The position numbers and the translations under genes are program-made. Positions 43,787 through 52,232 of a stretch of DNA of 64,000 nucleotides are shown piece by piece (positions within the stretch are counted from its first letter, which is position 1; each line of letters starts with the position of its first letter). Source of the stretch: Klebsiella grimontii (GTDB lineage: Bacteria > Pseudomonadota > Gammaproteobacteria > Enterobacterales > Enterobacteriaceae); contig NZ_FZTC01000012.1 in the NCBI RefSeq assembly GCF_900200035.1, forward strand, positions 211,090-275,089, read 5' to 3'. The notes beneath the pieces were generated by a model. It did not search any database. It was not told the DNA's origin and worked only from the letters and a program-made list of their open reading frames with translations.

Positions 43787-45184
43787 TCAGAACGCCGGAC
43801 ATCGGGCGGATTGTTTAATGCCCAGCGCCAGCAATGCTTCGGCGGCTACGGCGGCGGCATGGTCGGCCACCTGCGGTAGCCCCATCAGTTCACCGAAATG
43901 GGCCCGCGCGGCGGGTCCGGAGACCAGCAGATTGGGCACGGCCCGCCCTTCCCGGCCAATCGCCCGCGAGCGGCGATCGACGTCCAGTCCGAGGCCAAAC
44001 GCGTCGGCGCGAATCAGCCCCTCCTGGCTCAGCTGGCGCAGCAGCGGCTGGCTGTCGGTGAGGGCCCCGTGCGCCGGGCCGGTGGTTAAAATAAAATGGT
44101 CAACGCTCACCCACTGCGCTTCACCGCCCCGGGGCGAGAGGGTTAGCGTCAATTTTTGCGCGTCGTCTGCCAGCGCCGTCAGCCTGGCCGCCAGCACCCG
44201 CAGGCTGCCGTCGCGCTGGCGCTGCTCAAGAATCCCGGCGACCTGGGGAGCGATACGATAGCGGTGAACGTCCCAGTAGCTGCGTAAATGACGCAGGAAG
44301 CGCTGACGATCGGCCACCGACAGCGCCTGCCAGATCTCCTGCCCCTGATTACGCACCGCGTCCAGCACCACCTGCCAGGCCTGCCCCCGCTCCGCGGCGC
44401 GGTCGATATCCCGGCGGATTTGCCGCAGCCGCTGGCGCAGCGATCCGTGGGCATACTCGCCTTCCCAAGGGTCAGCGCTGCCGCTCAGGTTGCTGCGGGA
44501 GAGGAGCCCGCGGCGTGAAAATGCCGTTATCGGCCCCCGATGTCCCAGCCGCGTCAGCGTCGCGATGGTATCCGCCATCGTCAGGCCGGTGCCCATGACC
44601 GCGACGCTCGCCTGCGGCGCGATAGCGTCCAGCACGCCCGTTCGCCAGGGGTTAGCGATGAGCGCCGGATGGGTCGCGAACGGCGTCGCCAGCGACGGCA
44701 GCGAGGGCGGCGGATGGCTGATGGCCAGCACCAGCAGATCGGCCGGCAGCCGATGACCGCCATCGGTGATAATCTCGCCATCTTTAAACCTTAGCGCCTG
44801 CTCGCGCAGATGCGTCAGCCGCCCGCCGCTGGCGCTCGCCTCCTCGGCGAAACGCTGGGCGACGTAGCGGCCAAACTGGCCGCGCTGCGGATAGACAGCG
44901 CCGTCTTCCAGCAGAGCCTGCGGATCATCAGCAAAAGCAGGCTGGCTGCGGTACCAGCGGTCGAACGCGCCCTCCTCTTCCCCGGCAAGCTGCATCCGCG
45001 CCGCGGGAACGTTAATCCGATGGCTCGGTTCGGTCGTGGAGTAGGCCACGCCCGCGCCGGGCACCTCGCGCGGCTCCAGCAGCGTGACCCGCACGCCAGC
45101 CGGCGCCAGGCGCAGGAGATGAATAGCCACCGCCGCGCCGCTAAATCCGCCGCCGACGATCGCCACGTGCGGTTCAGTTTGCAT
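43787..45184 (-). CDS. FAD/NAD(P)-binding protein, COG4529 type
   Basis: A 465-residue flavoprotein with an N-terminal FAD Rossmann motif VAIVGGGFSGAAVA (8-21) and a second dinucleotide motif AVMGTGLTMADTIATL (about 194-209). The N-terminal region resembles the NAD_binding_9/COG4529 family, whose reactions are mostly unknown. It may supply reducing power or act as an N- or S-oxygenase. It lies between the two monooxygenase genes on the same strand (41 bases after the SsuD-like gene), so it probably acts on the same compound. No experimental role can be given. Confidence 0.8.
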   Translation of the reverse strand: MQTEPHVAIVGGGFSGAAVAIHLLRLAPAGVRVTLLEPREVPGAGVAYSTTEPSHRINVPAARMQLAGEEEGAFDRWYRSQPAFADDPQALLEDGAVYPQRGQFGRYVAQRFAEEASASGGRLTHLREQALRFKDGEIITDGGHRLPADLLVLAISHPPPSLPSLATPFATHPALIANPWRTGVLDAIAPQASVAVMGTGLTMADTIATLTRLGHRGPITAFSRRGLLSRSNLSGSADPWEGEYAHGSLRQRLRQIRRDIDRAAERGQAWQVVLDAVRNQGQEIWQALSVADRQRFLRHLRSYWDVHRYRIAPQVAGILEQRQRDGSLRVLAARLTALADDAQKLTLTLSPRGGEAQWVSVDHFILTTGPAHGALTDSQPLLRQLSQEGLIRADAFGLGLDVDRRSRAIGREGRAVPNLLVSGPAARAHFGELMGLPQVADHAAAVAAEALLALGIKQSARCPAF

Positions 45185-45225
45185 AGCCCACCGCCTTCAG
45201 AAACCGCAGTAACATACGCGCCTCC

Positions 45226-46398
45226 TCAGCTTGCGCTGACCTGTTTCACCGGACGCTTATCGCCGCCGATAGTTTCGCCGAACGGGCCGGTATTGACGCT
45301 ACGCGCCTTCGGCTGATCGTGGCCTGCCAGCGGCAATAGCGGCATGACCAGGTCAGCGAAACGATGGGCTTCTTCCAGATGCGGGTAGCCGGAGAAGATA
45401 AAATTGGTGATACCGAGCGCCTGATATTCACGAATGCGCTCTGCCACCTGCTGCGGATTGCCGACCAGCGCCGTTCCCGCCCCGCCGCGCACCAGCCCTA
45501 CGCCCGCCCACAGGTTCGGCGCAATGCGCAGATTGTCGCGCGATCCTTTATGCAGCGAGCTCATGCGCGCCTGGCCGGTGGAGTCCATACGGGCAAAAAT
45601 TTTCTGCGCCTGGGCGATGGTCTCGTCATCAAGGTGAGAAATCAGCCGATCGGCGGCGGCCCACGCCTCCTCTTCGGTTTCGCGAACAATCACATGCAGA
45701 CGAATCCCGTACTGCAACGTGCGGCCCCGGGCGGCGGCGCGCTCGCGCACTACAGCCAGCTTTTCGGCCACCAGCGCCGGCGGCTCTCCCCAGGTCAGAT
45801 AGGTATCGATTTGATCGGCGGCAACGTCGATGGCTTCCTCAGAGGAGCCGCCAAAAAACAGCGGCGGACCGTTTTCCTGTACCGGCGGAAACAGCACTTC
45901 CGCGCCTTCCACGTGGATATGCTCGCCGTGATAGTCCACCTTTTCGCCTTTCAGCAGGCGCGAGTAGACGTCGAGAAATTCGCGGGTGACCTGATAGCGT
46001 TCGCCGTGGCTGAGGAAAATACCGTCGCCTTTGTTTTCCACCGGATCGCCGCCGGTGACGACGTTAATCAGCAGCCGACCGCCCGACAGACGGTCGAGCG
46101 TCGTCGCCATCCTCGCCGCCAGCGTCGGCGGCTGCAGGCCCGGACGAACGGCCACCAGATAGCGCAGGCGACGGGTCAGCGGCGCCAGCGCCGAGGCCAC
46201 CAGCCAGGAGTCCTCGCAGCTTTTTCCCGTCGGGATCAGCACACCGTAGTAGCCCAGGCTGTCGGCCGCCAGCGCCACCTGCTGCAGGTAAGGCAAATCA
46301 ACCGGTCGCCCGCCCTCCGCGGTGCCCAGGTAGCGGCCATCGCCGTGGGTGGGCAGAAACCAGAACACGTTGATTTTATCGTCGGCTTTTTGCGTCAT
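45226..46398 (-). CDS. SsuD-like FMNH2-dependent alkanesulfonate monooxygenase
   Basis: A 390-residue LLM monooxygenase very close to E. coli SsuD (381 residues), which cleaves alkanesulfonates to aldehyde and sulfite. Shared blocks include [17 protein letters not shown], the Cys in [41 protein letters not shown] and [16 protein letters not shown] (Arg/His). [29 protein letters not shown] and the Tyr in GYPHLEEA are also kept. The active-site residues are thus retained. There is no ssuE-like reductase gene beside it. It is the first gene of the operon, with AGGAAA before the ATG and a sigma-54-type promoter about 70 bases upstream. It is likely a paralogue of a classical ssuD elsewhere. Confidence 0.92.
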   Translation of the reverse strand: MTQKADDKINVFWFLPTHGDGRYLGTAEGGRPVDLPYLQQVALAADSLGYYGVLIPTGKSCEDSWLVASALAPLTRRLRYLVAVRPGLQPPTLAARMATTLDRLSGGRLLINVVTGGDPVENKGDGIFLSHGERYQVTREFLDVYSRLLKGEKVDYHGEHIHVEGAEVLFPPVQENGPPLFFGGSSEEAIDVAADQIDTYLTWGEPPALVAEKLAVVRERAAARGRTLQYGIRLHVIVRETEEEAWAAADRLISHLDDETIAQAQKIFARMDSTGQARMSSLHKGSRDNLRIAPNLWAGVGLVRGGAGTALVGNPQQVAERIREYQALGITNFIFSGYPHLEEAHRFADLVMPLLPLAGHDQPKARSVNTGPFGETIGGDKRPVKQVSAS

Positions 46399-46467
46399 TA
46401 TCGATTTCCTATATAACCATATCCGATATTTATCGAAGAGTTGTTTTAATTTGGTTATATGAGTGTT

Positions 46468-46483
46468 AGCGATAATCGTGCCA
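46468..46483 (-). promoter_or_regulatory. sigma-54 promoter of the monooxygenase operon
   Basis: On the minus strand TGGCACGATTATCGCT matches the sigma-54 consensus TGGCACGRNNNTTGCW at all but one defined position. The invariant GG (-24) and GC (-12) are ten bases apart. The implied start near 46457 leaves a leader of about 58 bases before the SsuD-like gene. The divergent gene encodes a sigma-54 activator, which makes the match much more credible. Confidence 0.85.
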
Positions 46484-46510
46484 ATGGTGAACGAAAAATT
46501 AACAAAACAA

Positions 46511-46523
46511 AATCAGTCAGTTA
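46511..46523. promoter_or_regulatory. IHF-type site between enhancer and sigma-54 promoter
   Basis: AATCAGTCAGTTA fits every defined position of the IHF consensus WATCARNNNNTTR. It lies between the inverted arms and the sigma-54 promoter, where IHF commonly bends DNA to bring the activator to the polymerase. The short motif also occurs by chance. Confidence 0.55.
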
Positions 46524-46543
46524 GATAAAACAGAACCGTATAC

Positions 46544-46597
46544 CGCTGTTGCAAATGCAGCAGACAGTGCGTCCGGGCTGCGGCTTTTGCAACAGCG
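46544..46597. promoter_or_regulatory. enhancer-like inverted arms for the sigma-54 activator
   Basis: CGCTGTTGCAAA (46544-46555) and its exact reverse complement TTTGCAACAGCG (46586-46597) are 42 bases apart centre to centre. The left arm also starts its own imperfect palindrome CTGTTGCA-AA-TGCAGCAG. They lie about 90-140 bases upstream of the sigma-54 start, the usual place for activator binding, and may overlap the activator gene's own promoter. Confidence 0.65.
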
Positions 46598-46669
46598 CGA
46601 CGGGCTAGCCCTCTGGTTTCCAACCCCGGCACAGGATAAGTTCAGGGCATTAAAAGTCGGAGGTCAACC

Positions 46670-48613
46670 ATGCTGAATCCTGAATTTCCATCCTCAACGC
46701 CCACGCTGATCGACCCGGCGTCAAAAGCGTTTCAGAGCCTGCTGGATAAACTGGCCCCCACCGAGGCGACCGTGCTGATCGTCGGCGAAACCGGCACCGG
46801 TAAAGAGGTTGTCGCCCGCTATCTGCATCACCATAGCCCGCGCCGCCACCGGCCGTTCCTGGCCGTCAACTGCGGCGCGCTCAGCGAGAGCCTGGCGGAA
46901 GCGGAGCTGTTCGGCCATGAAAAAGGGGCGTTTACCGGCGCGGTACAAAGCCATCCCGGCTGGTTCGAGGCGGCGGAAGGCGGCACGCTGCTGCTCGATG
47001 AAATCGGCGAGCTTAGCCTGGCGCTCCAGGTGAAACTGCTGCGCGTCCTGCAGGAGCGCGAAATCACCCGCGTCGGCTCACGCAAGGCCGTTAAGGTCGA
47101 TGTGCGGGTAATCGCCGCCACCCACGTGGATCTGATGCAGGCCATCCGCGAGCGTCGTTTCCGCGAAGACCTCTACTACCGGCTGAATATCGCCATCGTG
47201 CCGCTGCCGCCGCTGCGCCAGCGTCGCCAGGATATTCCGGTGCTGGCGTACCATTTTCTCTCGCTCTACGCCCGCCGTCTGGGTCGTCCGATTCGCCGTC
47301 TGGCCCCGGAGACGCTGGCAAGGCTGATGGAGTACCCCTGGCCGGGCAATATTCGCGAGCTGGAGAACACTCTGCATAACGCGGTATTGCTGAGTAAAGA
47401 AGAGGAGATCGGCCCCGCCCAGCTGCGGCTGACGACGCTGAACAACGAGCCCTCGGCAGTTGGCGATAATGAACTCGACGATTTTATTCGTCGTCAGCTT
47501 TCCCTGCCGGGCGAACCGCTGTGGGAAAGGGTCACCGGGGCGTTGATACGCGGCGCGATGGCCCACAGTGACGATAATCAAAGCCAGGCCGCAGCGCTGC
47601 TCGGTATCAGCCGCCACGCGCTGCGCACGCAGTTGGCAAATTTGGGCATCATCAAAAGCCGCCGCCGTCAGGAGCCCCTCTACAGCGCGGCGGTCAAAAA
47701 GGTCTCTCGTGACCGGGAACTGCGCATCGGCTTCCAGCGCTTTGGCAATCTTGGCATCCTGAAAGCGCGGCAAAGTCTTGAGCAAGCCTTTGCCAGCCGC
47801 GGCGTCAGCGTACTGTGGAGCGAGTTCCCCGCCGGGCCGCAGCTGCTGCACGCGCTGGCCTGCGATGAAATCGATTTTGGCACCACCGGCGAAGCGCCGC
47901 CGGTTTTCGCGCAGGCCACTAACAGCGAGCTGGTCTACGTCGCCTGGGAACCGCCCGCGCCGCAAAGCGTGGCGATGGTCGTCCCGCAGCACAGCGATAT
48001 TCGCACCCTTAGCGACCTGCGCGGCAAGCGTATCGCGCTGAATAAAGGCTCTAACGTGCACTGGCTGCTGCTGCATATCCTGGAAGAGGCCGGGCTGGCG
48101 TTAAACGACGTCAAAGTGGTCTACATTCCGCCGAAATACCCGCTGACCGCCAGCGATTACCTGGCGGTGGACGCCTGGATGATGTGGGATCCGCTGCTCA
48201 GCGACGCGGAATATAGCGGTGAACTACGGGTTGTCGCCAGCGGCGAGGGGCGCGTCAATAACCACCAGTTCTACCTGTCGCGCCGCGACTACGCCAGCCG
48301 CAATAGCGATATTATGCAGCGCCTGCTGGCCGAACTGACGCAAACCGGACAGTTTATCGACCAGCATCGGCAGGAAGCCGTCGGACTGCTCTCCGCCGAG
48401 CTGGGGCTTAACGCCGCTTCTCTGGCCCGAGCCCTGGCGCGCCGCAGCCATCGCCCGCGGCCGATGGATCTCAACGTGATTCGCGCCCAGCAAAGTATCG
48501 CCGATCGTTTTTACGCGCTGGGCCTTATCCACAAACCGGTATCGGTGCGCGAGGCGGTCTGGTACGGCGAGGCCACTCATAGCGATCCCCGCCCGCTGAT
48601 GCACGTTGGTTAG
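46670..48613 (+). CDS. sigma-54 activator fused to SsuA-like sensor domain
   Basis: A 647-residue fusion in one uninterrupted frame. Residues about 13-255 form a sigma-54 AAA+ activator: Walker A GETGTGKE (39-46), the sigma-54 contact loop GAFTGA (86-91), Walker B GTLLLDEI (105-112) and the arginine-finger region FREDLYYRLN (164-173). Residues about 303-327 (NQSQAAALLGISRHALRTQL) are a Fis-type helix-turn-helix. From about 349 to 636 the chain is an SsuA-family binding domain with EFPAGPQLL, TTGEAPPVFAQA, DLRGKRIALNKGSNVH and DAWMMWDPLL. There is no N-terminal sensory domain, signal peptide or membrane segment, so the binding domain is cytoplasmic and likely the ligand sensor. It is divergent from the operon it probably controls. 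Confidence 0.92.
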   Translation: MLNPEFPSSTPTLIDPASKAFQSLLDKLAPTEATVLIVGETGTGKEVVARYLHHHSPRRHRPFLAVNCGALSESLAEAELFGHEKGAFTGAVQSHPGWFEAAEGGTLLLDEIGELSLALQVKLLRVLQEREITRVGSRKAVKVDVRVIAATHVDLMQAIRERRFREDLYYRLNIAIVPLPPLRQRRQDIPVLAYHFLSLYARRLGRPIRRLAPETLARLMEYPWPGNIRELENTLHNAVLLSKEEEIGPAQLRLTTLNNEPSAVGDNELDDFIRRQLSLPGEPLWERVTGALIRGAMAHSDDNQSQAAALLGISRHALRTQLANLGIIKSRRRQEPLYSAAVKKVSRDRELRIGFQRFGNLGILKARQSLEQAFASRGVSVLWSEFPAGPQLLHALACDEIDFGTTGEAPPVFAQATNSELVYVAWEPPAPQSVAMVVPQHSDIRTLSDLRGKRIALNKGSNVHWLLLHILEEAGLALNDVKVVYIPPKYPLTASDYLAVDAWMMWDPLLSDAEYSGELRVVASGEGRVNNHQFYLSRRDYASRNSDIMQRLLAELTQTGQFIDQHRQEAVGLLSAELGLNAASLARALARRSHRPRPMDLNVIRAQQSIADRFYALGLIHKPVSVREAVWYGEATHSDPRPLMHVG

Positions 48614-48710
48614 CCGGAAACTGCGAGGCATCTTCCTGATTTCCCTAGCGCCAATAGCCTCATCCGCGCGGTGGTGTTACCCTAAAAGACGTTGAGAATA
48701 AGGGGGATCC

Positions 48711-49466
48711 GTGGCCGTTCATTTGCTAATCGTCGACGCACTTAATCTGATTCGCCGCATCCATGCGGTGCAGGGGTCACCCTGCGTCGATACCTGCCTG
48801 CATGCGCTCGAACAGCTGGTGGTTCATAGCCAGCCGACCCACGTGGTGGCGGTATTTGATGATGAAGACCGCGGCCACGGCTGGCGGCATCAGCGCCTGC
48901 CCGATTATAAAGCCGGGCGCGCGCCGATGCCGGAGACCCTCGAAGCGGAAATGCCGGCGCTGCGGGCGGCGTTTGAGCAGCGCGGGTTTCGCTGCTGGGC
49001 GCTCAGCGGCAGCGAAGCTGACGATCTCGCCGCGACCCTGGCGGTCAAAGTGGCGCAGGCCGGCCATCAGGCAACCATCGTTTCAACCGACAAAGGCTAC
49101 TGCCAGCTGCTGTCGCCGACGATTCGCATCCGCGACTATTTCCAGAAGCGCTGGCTCGACGCGCCGTTTATCGCCAAAGAGTTCGGCGTGACGCCGGAAC
49201 AGCTGCCTGACTACTGGGGGCTGGCGGGCATCAGCAGCTCAAAGGTTCCCGGCGTGGCGGGGATTGGCCCAAAAAGCGCCGCCCAGCTGTTAACCGATTT
49301 TCAGGATCTGGAAGGAATCTACGCGCGGCTGGCGGACGTGCCGGAGAAGTGGCGCAAGAAGCTGGAAGAACAGCAAGAGATGGCCTTCACCTGCCGGGAA
49401 ATCGCGCGCCTGCAAACCGATTTACAGCTGGACGGCAATCTGCAGCAGCTGCGGCTGGCCCGGTAG
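48711..49466 (+). CDS. xni: flap endonuclease Xni (ExoIX)
   Basis: Xni is a small 5'-nuclease-family protein related to the Pol I 5' exonuclease domain, with flap endonuclease activity in E. coli. The 251-residue protein (E. coli length) has [14 protein letters not shown] at the start, [43 protein letters not shown] and the helix-hairpin-helix [12 protein letters not shown]. It starts at GTG with AGGGGGAT upstream. It marks the return to the E. coli gene order after the accessory locus. Confidence 0.96.
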   Translation: MAVHLLIVDALNLIRRIHAVQGSPCVDTCLHALEQLVVHSQPTHVVAVFDDEDRGHGWRHQRLPDYKAGRAPMPETLEAEMPALRAAFEQRGFRCWALSGSEADDLAATLAVKVAQAGHQATIVSTDKGYCQLLSPTIRIRDYFQKRWLDAPFIAKEFGVTPEQLPDYWGLAGISSSKVPGVAGIGPKSAAQLLTDFQDLEGIYARLADVPEKWRKKLEEQQEMAFTCREIARLQTDLQLDGNLQQLRLAR

Positions 49467-49491
49467 CGTTGGGTCCAGAGAGCGCACGGCT

Positions 49492-49623
49492 TCCCGGAGG
49501 CGATGCTGCGCATCTGTCCGGGCTACCGCTCCGTAGACGGCGGTGAGCTCGTAGTCCGGGCTACCGGATCGCAGCCGGCGGTAAACCCGTAGCCCGGGCA
49601 GGCGCTTTGCGCCGCCCCCGGGA
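49492..49623. repeat. REP/BIME array at the fucO position
   Basis: Three or more REP-like units (CCCGGAGGC...TCCGGGCTAC, GTAGTCCGGGCTAC and GTAGCCCGGGCAGG...CGCCCCCGGG) fill the 217 bases between xni and fucA. In E. coli this gap holds fucO. No trace of a fucO frame is visible. Confidence 0.8.
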
Positions 49624-49683
49624 GCCGAGCGCAGAGTCGCTGAATTTCCCGCAAGCCGTCGGCAGAAACCTTCGCTTACGGCA

Positions 49684-50331
49684 TCACTCTTCGATACGTA
49701 ATCCGTAGGTTTTGAATTTCTCCAGCACAACAGCGATGGCCTCGTCATCAAGAACCGGCACCGGATCGATAATCGCCAGCGTGCTGAGATAGAGCTGCGC
49801 CAGCACCTCGACTTCATGCGCCAGCCACAGGGCTTTCTCCAGGTTCTCTTCACAGGCGATTAGGCCATGGTGCTGCAGCAGCGTCGCTTTGCGGTTTTTT
49901 AGCGCCACGGCCACATGCTCAGACAGCTCGCGGGTACCAAACGTGGCGTAGGGCGCGCAGGGGATAGAGTTGCCCCCCGCCGCCGCAATCATATAGTGAA
50001 TGGCGGGAATGGGACGGTTGAGAATCGACACCGCCGTGCAGTGAACCGCGTGATTATGCACCACCGCGTGAGCGTCAGGGCGGGTCTGATAGGCCGCCAG
50101 ATGAAAACGCCACTCGCTGGACGGCAGTTTGCCCTGCTCATGCTGACCTTCGGCATCAATATACACAATGTGCGCCTCCGTCAGCTTCTCGTAAGGAATA
50201 CCCGTCGGCGTGATCAGCATTCCCCCTTGATAACGCACGCTCACGTTGCCGGCGGTCCCCTGATTTAACCCCAGCCGGGTCATTTCCAGGCAGGTATCAA
50301 TAATCTGCCGGGCCAGTCTATTTCGTTCCAT
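49684..50331 (-). CDS. fucA: L-fuculose-1-phosphate aldolase
   Basis: FucA splits L-fuculose 1-phosphate to dihydroxyacetone phosphate and L-lactaldehyde. The 215-residue class II aldolase has the zinc ligands His92 and His94 in VVHNHAVHC and a third His in LLQHHGLIA, with catalytic Glu73 in SSEWRFH. Length equals E. coli FucA. It is divergent from fucPIKUR. The usual partner gene fucO is absent downstream, so lactaldehyde must be handled by enzymes from other loci. Confidence 0.98.
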   Translation of the reverse strand: MERNRLARQIIDTCLEMTRLGLNQGTAGNVSVRYQGGMLITPTGIPYEKLTEAHIVYIDAEGQHEQGKLPSSEWRFHLAAYQTRPDAHAVVHNHAVHCTAVSILNRPIPAIHYMIAAAGGNSIPCAPYATFGTRELSEHVAVALKNRKATLLQHHGLIACEENLEKALWLAHEVEVLAQLYLSTLAIIDPVPVLDDEAIAVVLEKFKTYGLRIEE

Positions 50332-50528
50332 TCTTTACCTCTCTTTATCATGCGCAATACGACAACAGACGGCTCGCCGGATAAGACGCGCGACGCTGTT
50401 GAATAACTCGAATAATTGCCCATCATCTTCATCCCGAATAATCAGAAAGGAATTTACATTCACCGGTTCTGTGATACCCCTCACTTATTTCAGGGTAAAA
50501 AAAAGCGCTCTCTCGTTTTTGCCTGATG

Positions 50529-50571
50529 AAAAATGCCCGTTCTTACTAATAGATTTAAAAACGGGCATTTT
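50529..50571. promoter_or_regulatory. inverted repeat, candidate FucR operator
   Basis: AAATGCCCGTT and AACGGGCATTT form perfect 11-base arms about 18 bases apart. A third related copy lies about 40 bases on. The arrangement suggests operators, FucR being the obvious candidate; an mRNA stem is the alternative. Confidence 0.4.
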
Positions 50572-50682
50572 GCTGATAGTTTTAACAACTGACCGTTTTC
50601 CTTATTATAAATTAAATCGGGCATTCAACCTGTGGGTTTTAGAATTAACTTTCTCAAACGGTCATGTTTTTCTGATTATTAA

Positions 50683-50698
50683 AGTGATGATAATCACA
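50683..50698. promoter_or_regulatory. CRP site of the fucose regulon
   Basis: AGTGATGATAATCACA matches TGTGA-N6-TCACA at nine of ten positions. It lies in the fucA/fucP divergent region, which is CRP-dependent in E. coli. Confidence 0.7.
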
Positions 50699-50890
50699 TA
50701 AAAGCACCGAGTGGATACTAAATGTGACCGCCATCATATTAAAAGGCGTTTTTAATTTGAAAATGCATTCATGAGTTCATTCCGTGATGTTTATTTCACT
50801 GTTGACGTCGCCGCAAGAGCTCACCTGATTATTGTGGTCTGGTGGGCATAAACCGGCCGCTGAACACGCTTCTGAACCAATGAGGATGCT

Positions 50891-52201
50891 ATGGGAAACA
50901 CAACAATACAAACGCAGAGTTTTCGTGCGGTAGAGACAGGGAAAAGCAAGCGCTACATTATTCCCTTCGCCCTGCTGTGCTCGTTATTTTTTCTTTGGGC
51001 GGTCGCAAATAATCTCAACGATATTTTATTACCACAATTTCAACAAGCCTTTACGCTGACTAATTTTCAGGCCGGGCTGATTCAATCCGCCTTTTATTTC
51101 GGCTATTTCGTCATCCCTATTCCGGCCGGAATTTTGATGAAAAAGTTAAGTTATAAAGCCGGCATTATTACCGGACTGTTCTTATATGCTTTTGGCGCCG
51201 CGCTATTCTGGCCCGCCGCCGAGGTCATGAATTACACTTTATTTCTGATTGGCCTGTTTATTATTGCTGCGGGCTTAGGGTGTTTAGAAACCGCGGCAAA
51301 CCCGTTTGTTACCGTTTTAGGCCCAGAAAGCGGCGGTCACTTCCGGCTTAATCTGGCACAGACCTTTAACTCGTTTGGCGCCATTATTGCAGTGGTTTTT
51401 GGGCAAAGTCTTATTTTGTCTAATGTGCCGCATCAATCGCAGGATGTGCTCGATAAAATGGCTCCGGAGCAGCTTAGCGCCTATAAGCACAGCCTGGTGC
51501 TCTCGGTGCAAACCCCCTATATGATCATCGTCGCGGTTGTCTTACTGGTCGCTCTGTTGATTATGTTAACCAAATTTCCAGCCCTGCAGAGCGACGACCA
51601 TAGTGACGCCACCCAGAGTTCCTTCTCCGCTTCCCTTGCTCGCCTGGTCCGCGTTCGCCACTGGCGCTGGGCGGTGCTGGCGCAGTTCTGCTACGTCGGC
51701 GCGCAAACCGCCTGCTGGAGCTATCTGATTCGCTACGCTATCGAAGAGATCCCCGGCATGACGCCCGGTTTCGCCGCCAACTATCTGACCGGCACCATGG
51801 TGTGCTTCTTTATCGGTCGCTTCTCCGGTACCTGGCTCATCAGCCGCTTCGCGCCGCATAAAGTGCTGGCGGCCTATGCCCTGCTTTCCATGATCCTGTG
51901 CCTGATTTCCGCTTTCACCGGCGGCCACGTGGGTCTGCTGGCTCTGACGCTGTGCAGCGCTTTTATGTCCATTCAGTATCCGACCATCTTCTCGCTGGGC
52001 ATCAAAAACCTGGGGCAGGACACCAAATACGGCTCCTCTTTTATCGTCATGACCATTATTGGCGGCGGGATCGTCACTCCAGTGATGGGCTTTGTCAGCG
52101 ACGCCGCCGGCAACATTCCCACCGCCGAACTGGTCCCGGCGCTGTGCTTTGCCGTCATCTTCATCTTCGCCCGTTTCCGTTCGCAAACGGCAGCTAACTA
52201 A
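50891..52201 (+). CDS. fucP: L-fucose:proton symporter FucP
   Basis: FucP is the inner membrane L-fucose/proton symporter. The 436-residue MFS protein has about twelve hydrophobic segments and the family N-terminal block YIIPFALLCSLFFLWAVANNLNDILLPQFQQAF, in which the Asp (about residue 45) takes part in proton coupling. Length is close to E. coli FucP (438). It is the first gene of the fucPIKUR operon. Confidence 0.97.
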   Translation: MGNTTIQTQSFRAVETGKSKRYIIPFALLCSLFFLWAVANNLNDILLPQFQQAFTLTNFQAGLIQSAFYFGYFVIPIPAGILMKKLSYKAGIITGLFLYAFGAALFWPAAEVMNYTLFLIGLFIIAAGLGCLETAANPFVTVLGPESGGHFRLNLAQTFNSFGAIIAVVFGQSLILSNVPHQSQDVLDKMAPEQLSAYKHSLVLSVQTPYMIIVAVVLLVALLIMLTKFPALQSDDHSDATQSSFSASLARLVRVRHWRWAVLAQFCYVGAQTACWSYLIRYAIEEIPGMTPGFAANYLTGTMVCFFIGRFSGTWLISRFAPHKVLAAYALLSMILCLISAFTGGHVGLLALTLCSAFMSIQYPTIFSLGIKNLGQDTKYGSSFIVMTIIGGGIVTPVMGFVSDAAGNIPTAELVPALCFAVIFIFARFRSQTAAN

Positions 52202-52232
52202 ACATTTATCCGAATAACGTGAGGAATCTGTA

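Larger units (their letters stand above)
50332..50890. other. fucA-fucP intergenic control region
   Basis: This 559-base non-coding region lies between divergent fucA and fucP. It holds a CRP-like site (50683-50698), a strong inverted repeat (50529-50571) and a further AAATCGGGCATT copy near 50606-50618 that may be related operators. A 100-codon frame at 50399-50701 has no ribosome-binding site or family resemblance and is ignored. Confidence 0.6.

Noticed and set aside
49467..49683. remnant of fucO
   Set aside because: The gap is only 217 bases and consists of REP units; no frame or motif of an iron alcohol dehydrogenase remains.
50399..50701. 100-codon plus-strand frame in the fucA-fucP gap
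   Set aside because: There is no ribosome-binding site, it crosses the CRP site and inverted repeats, and it resembles no known protein.
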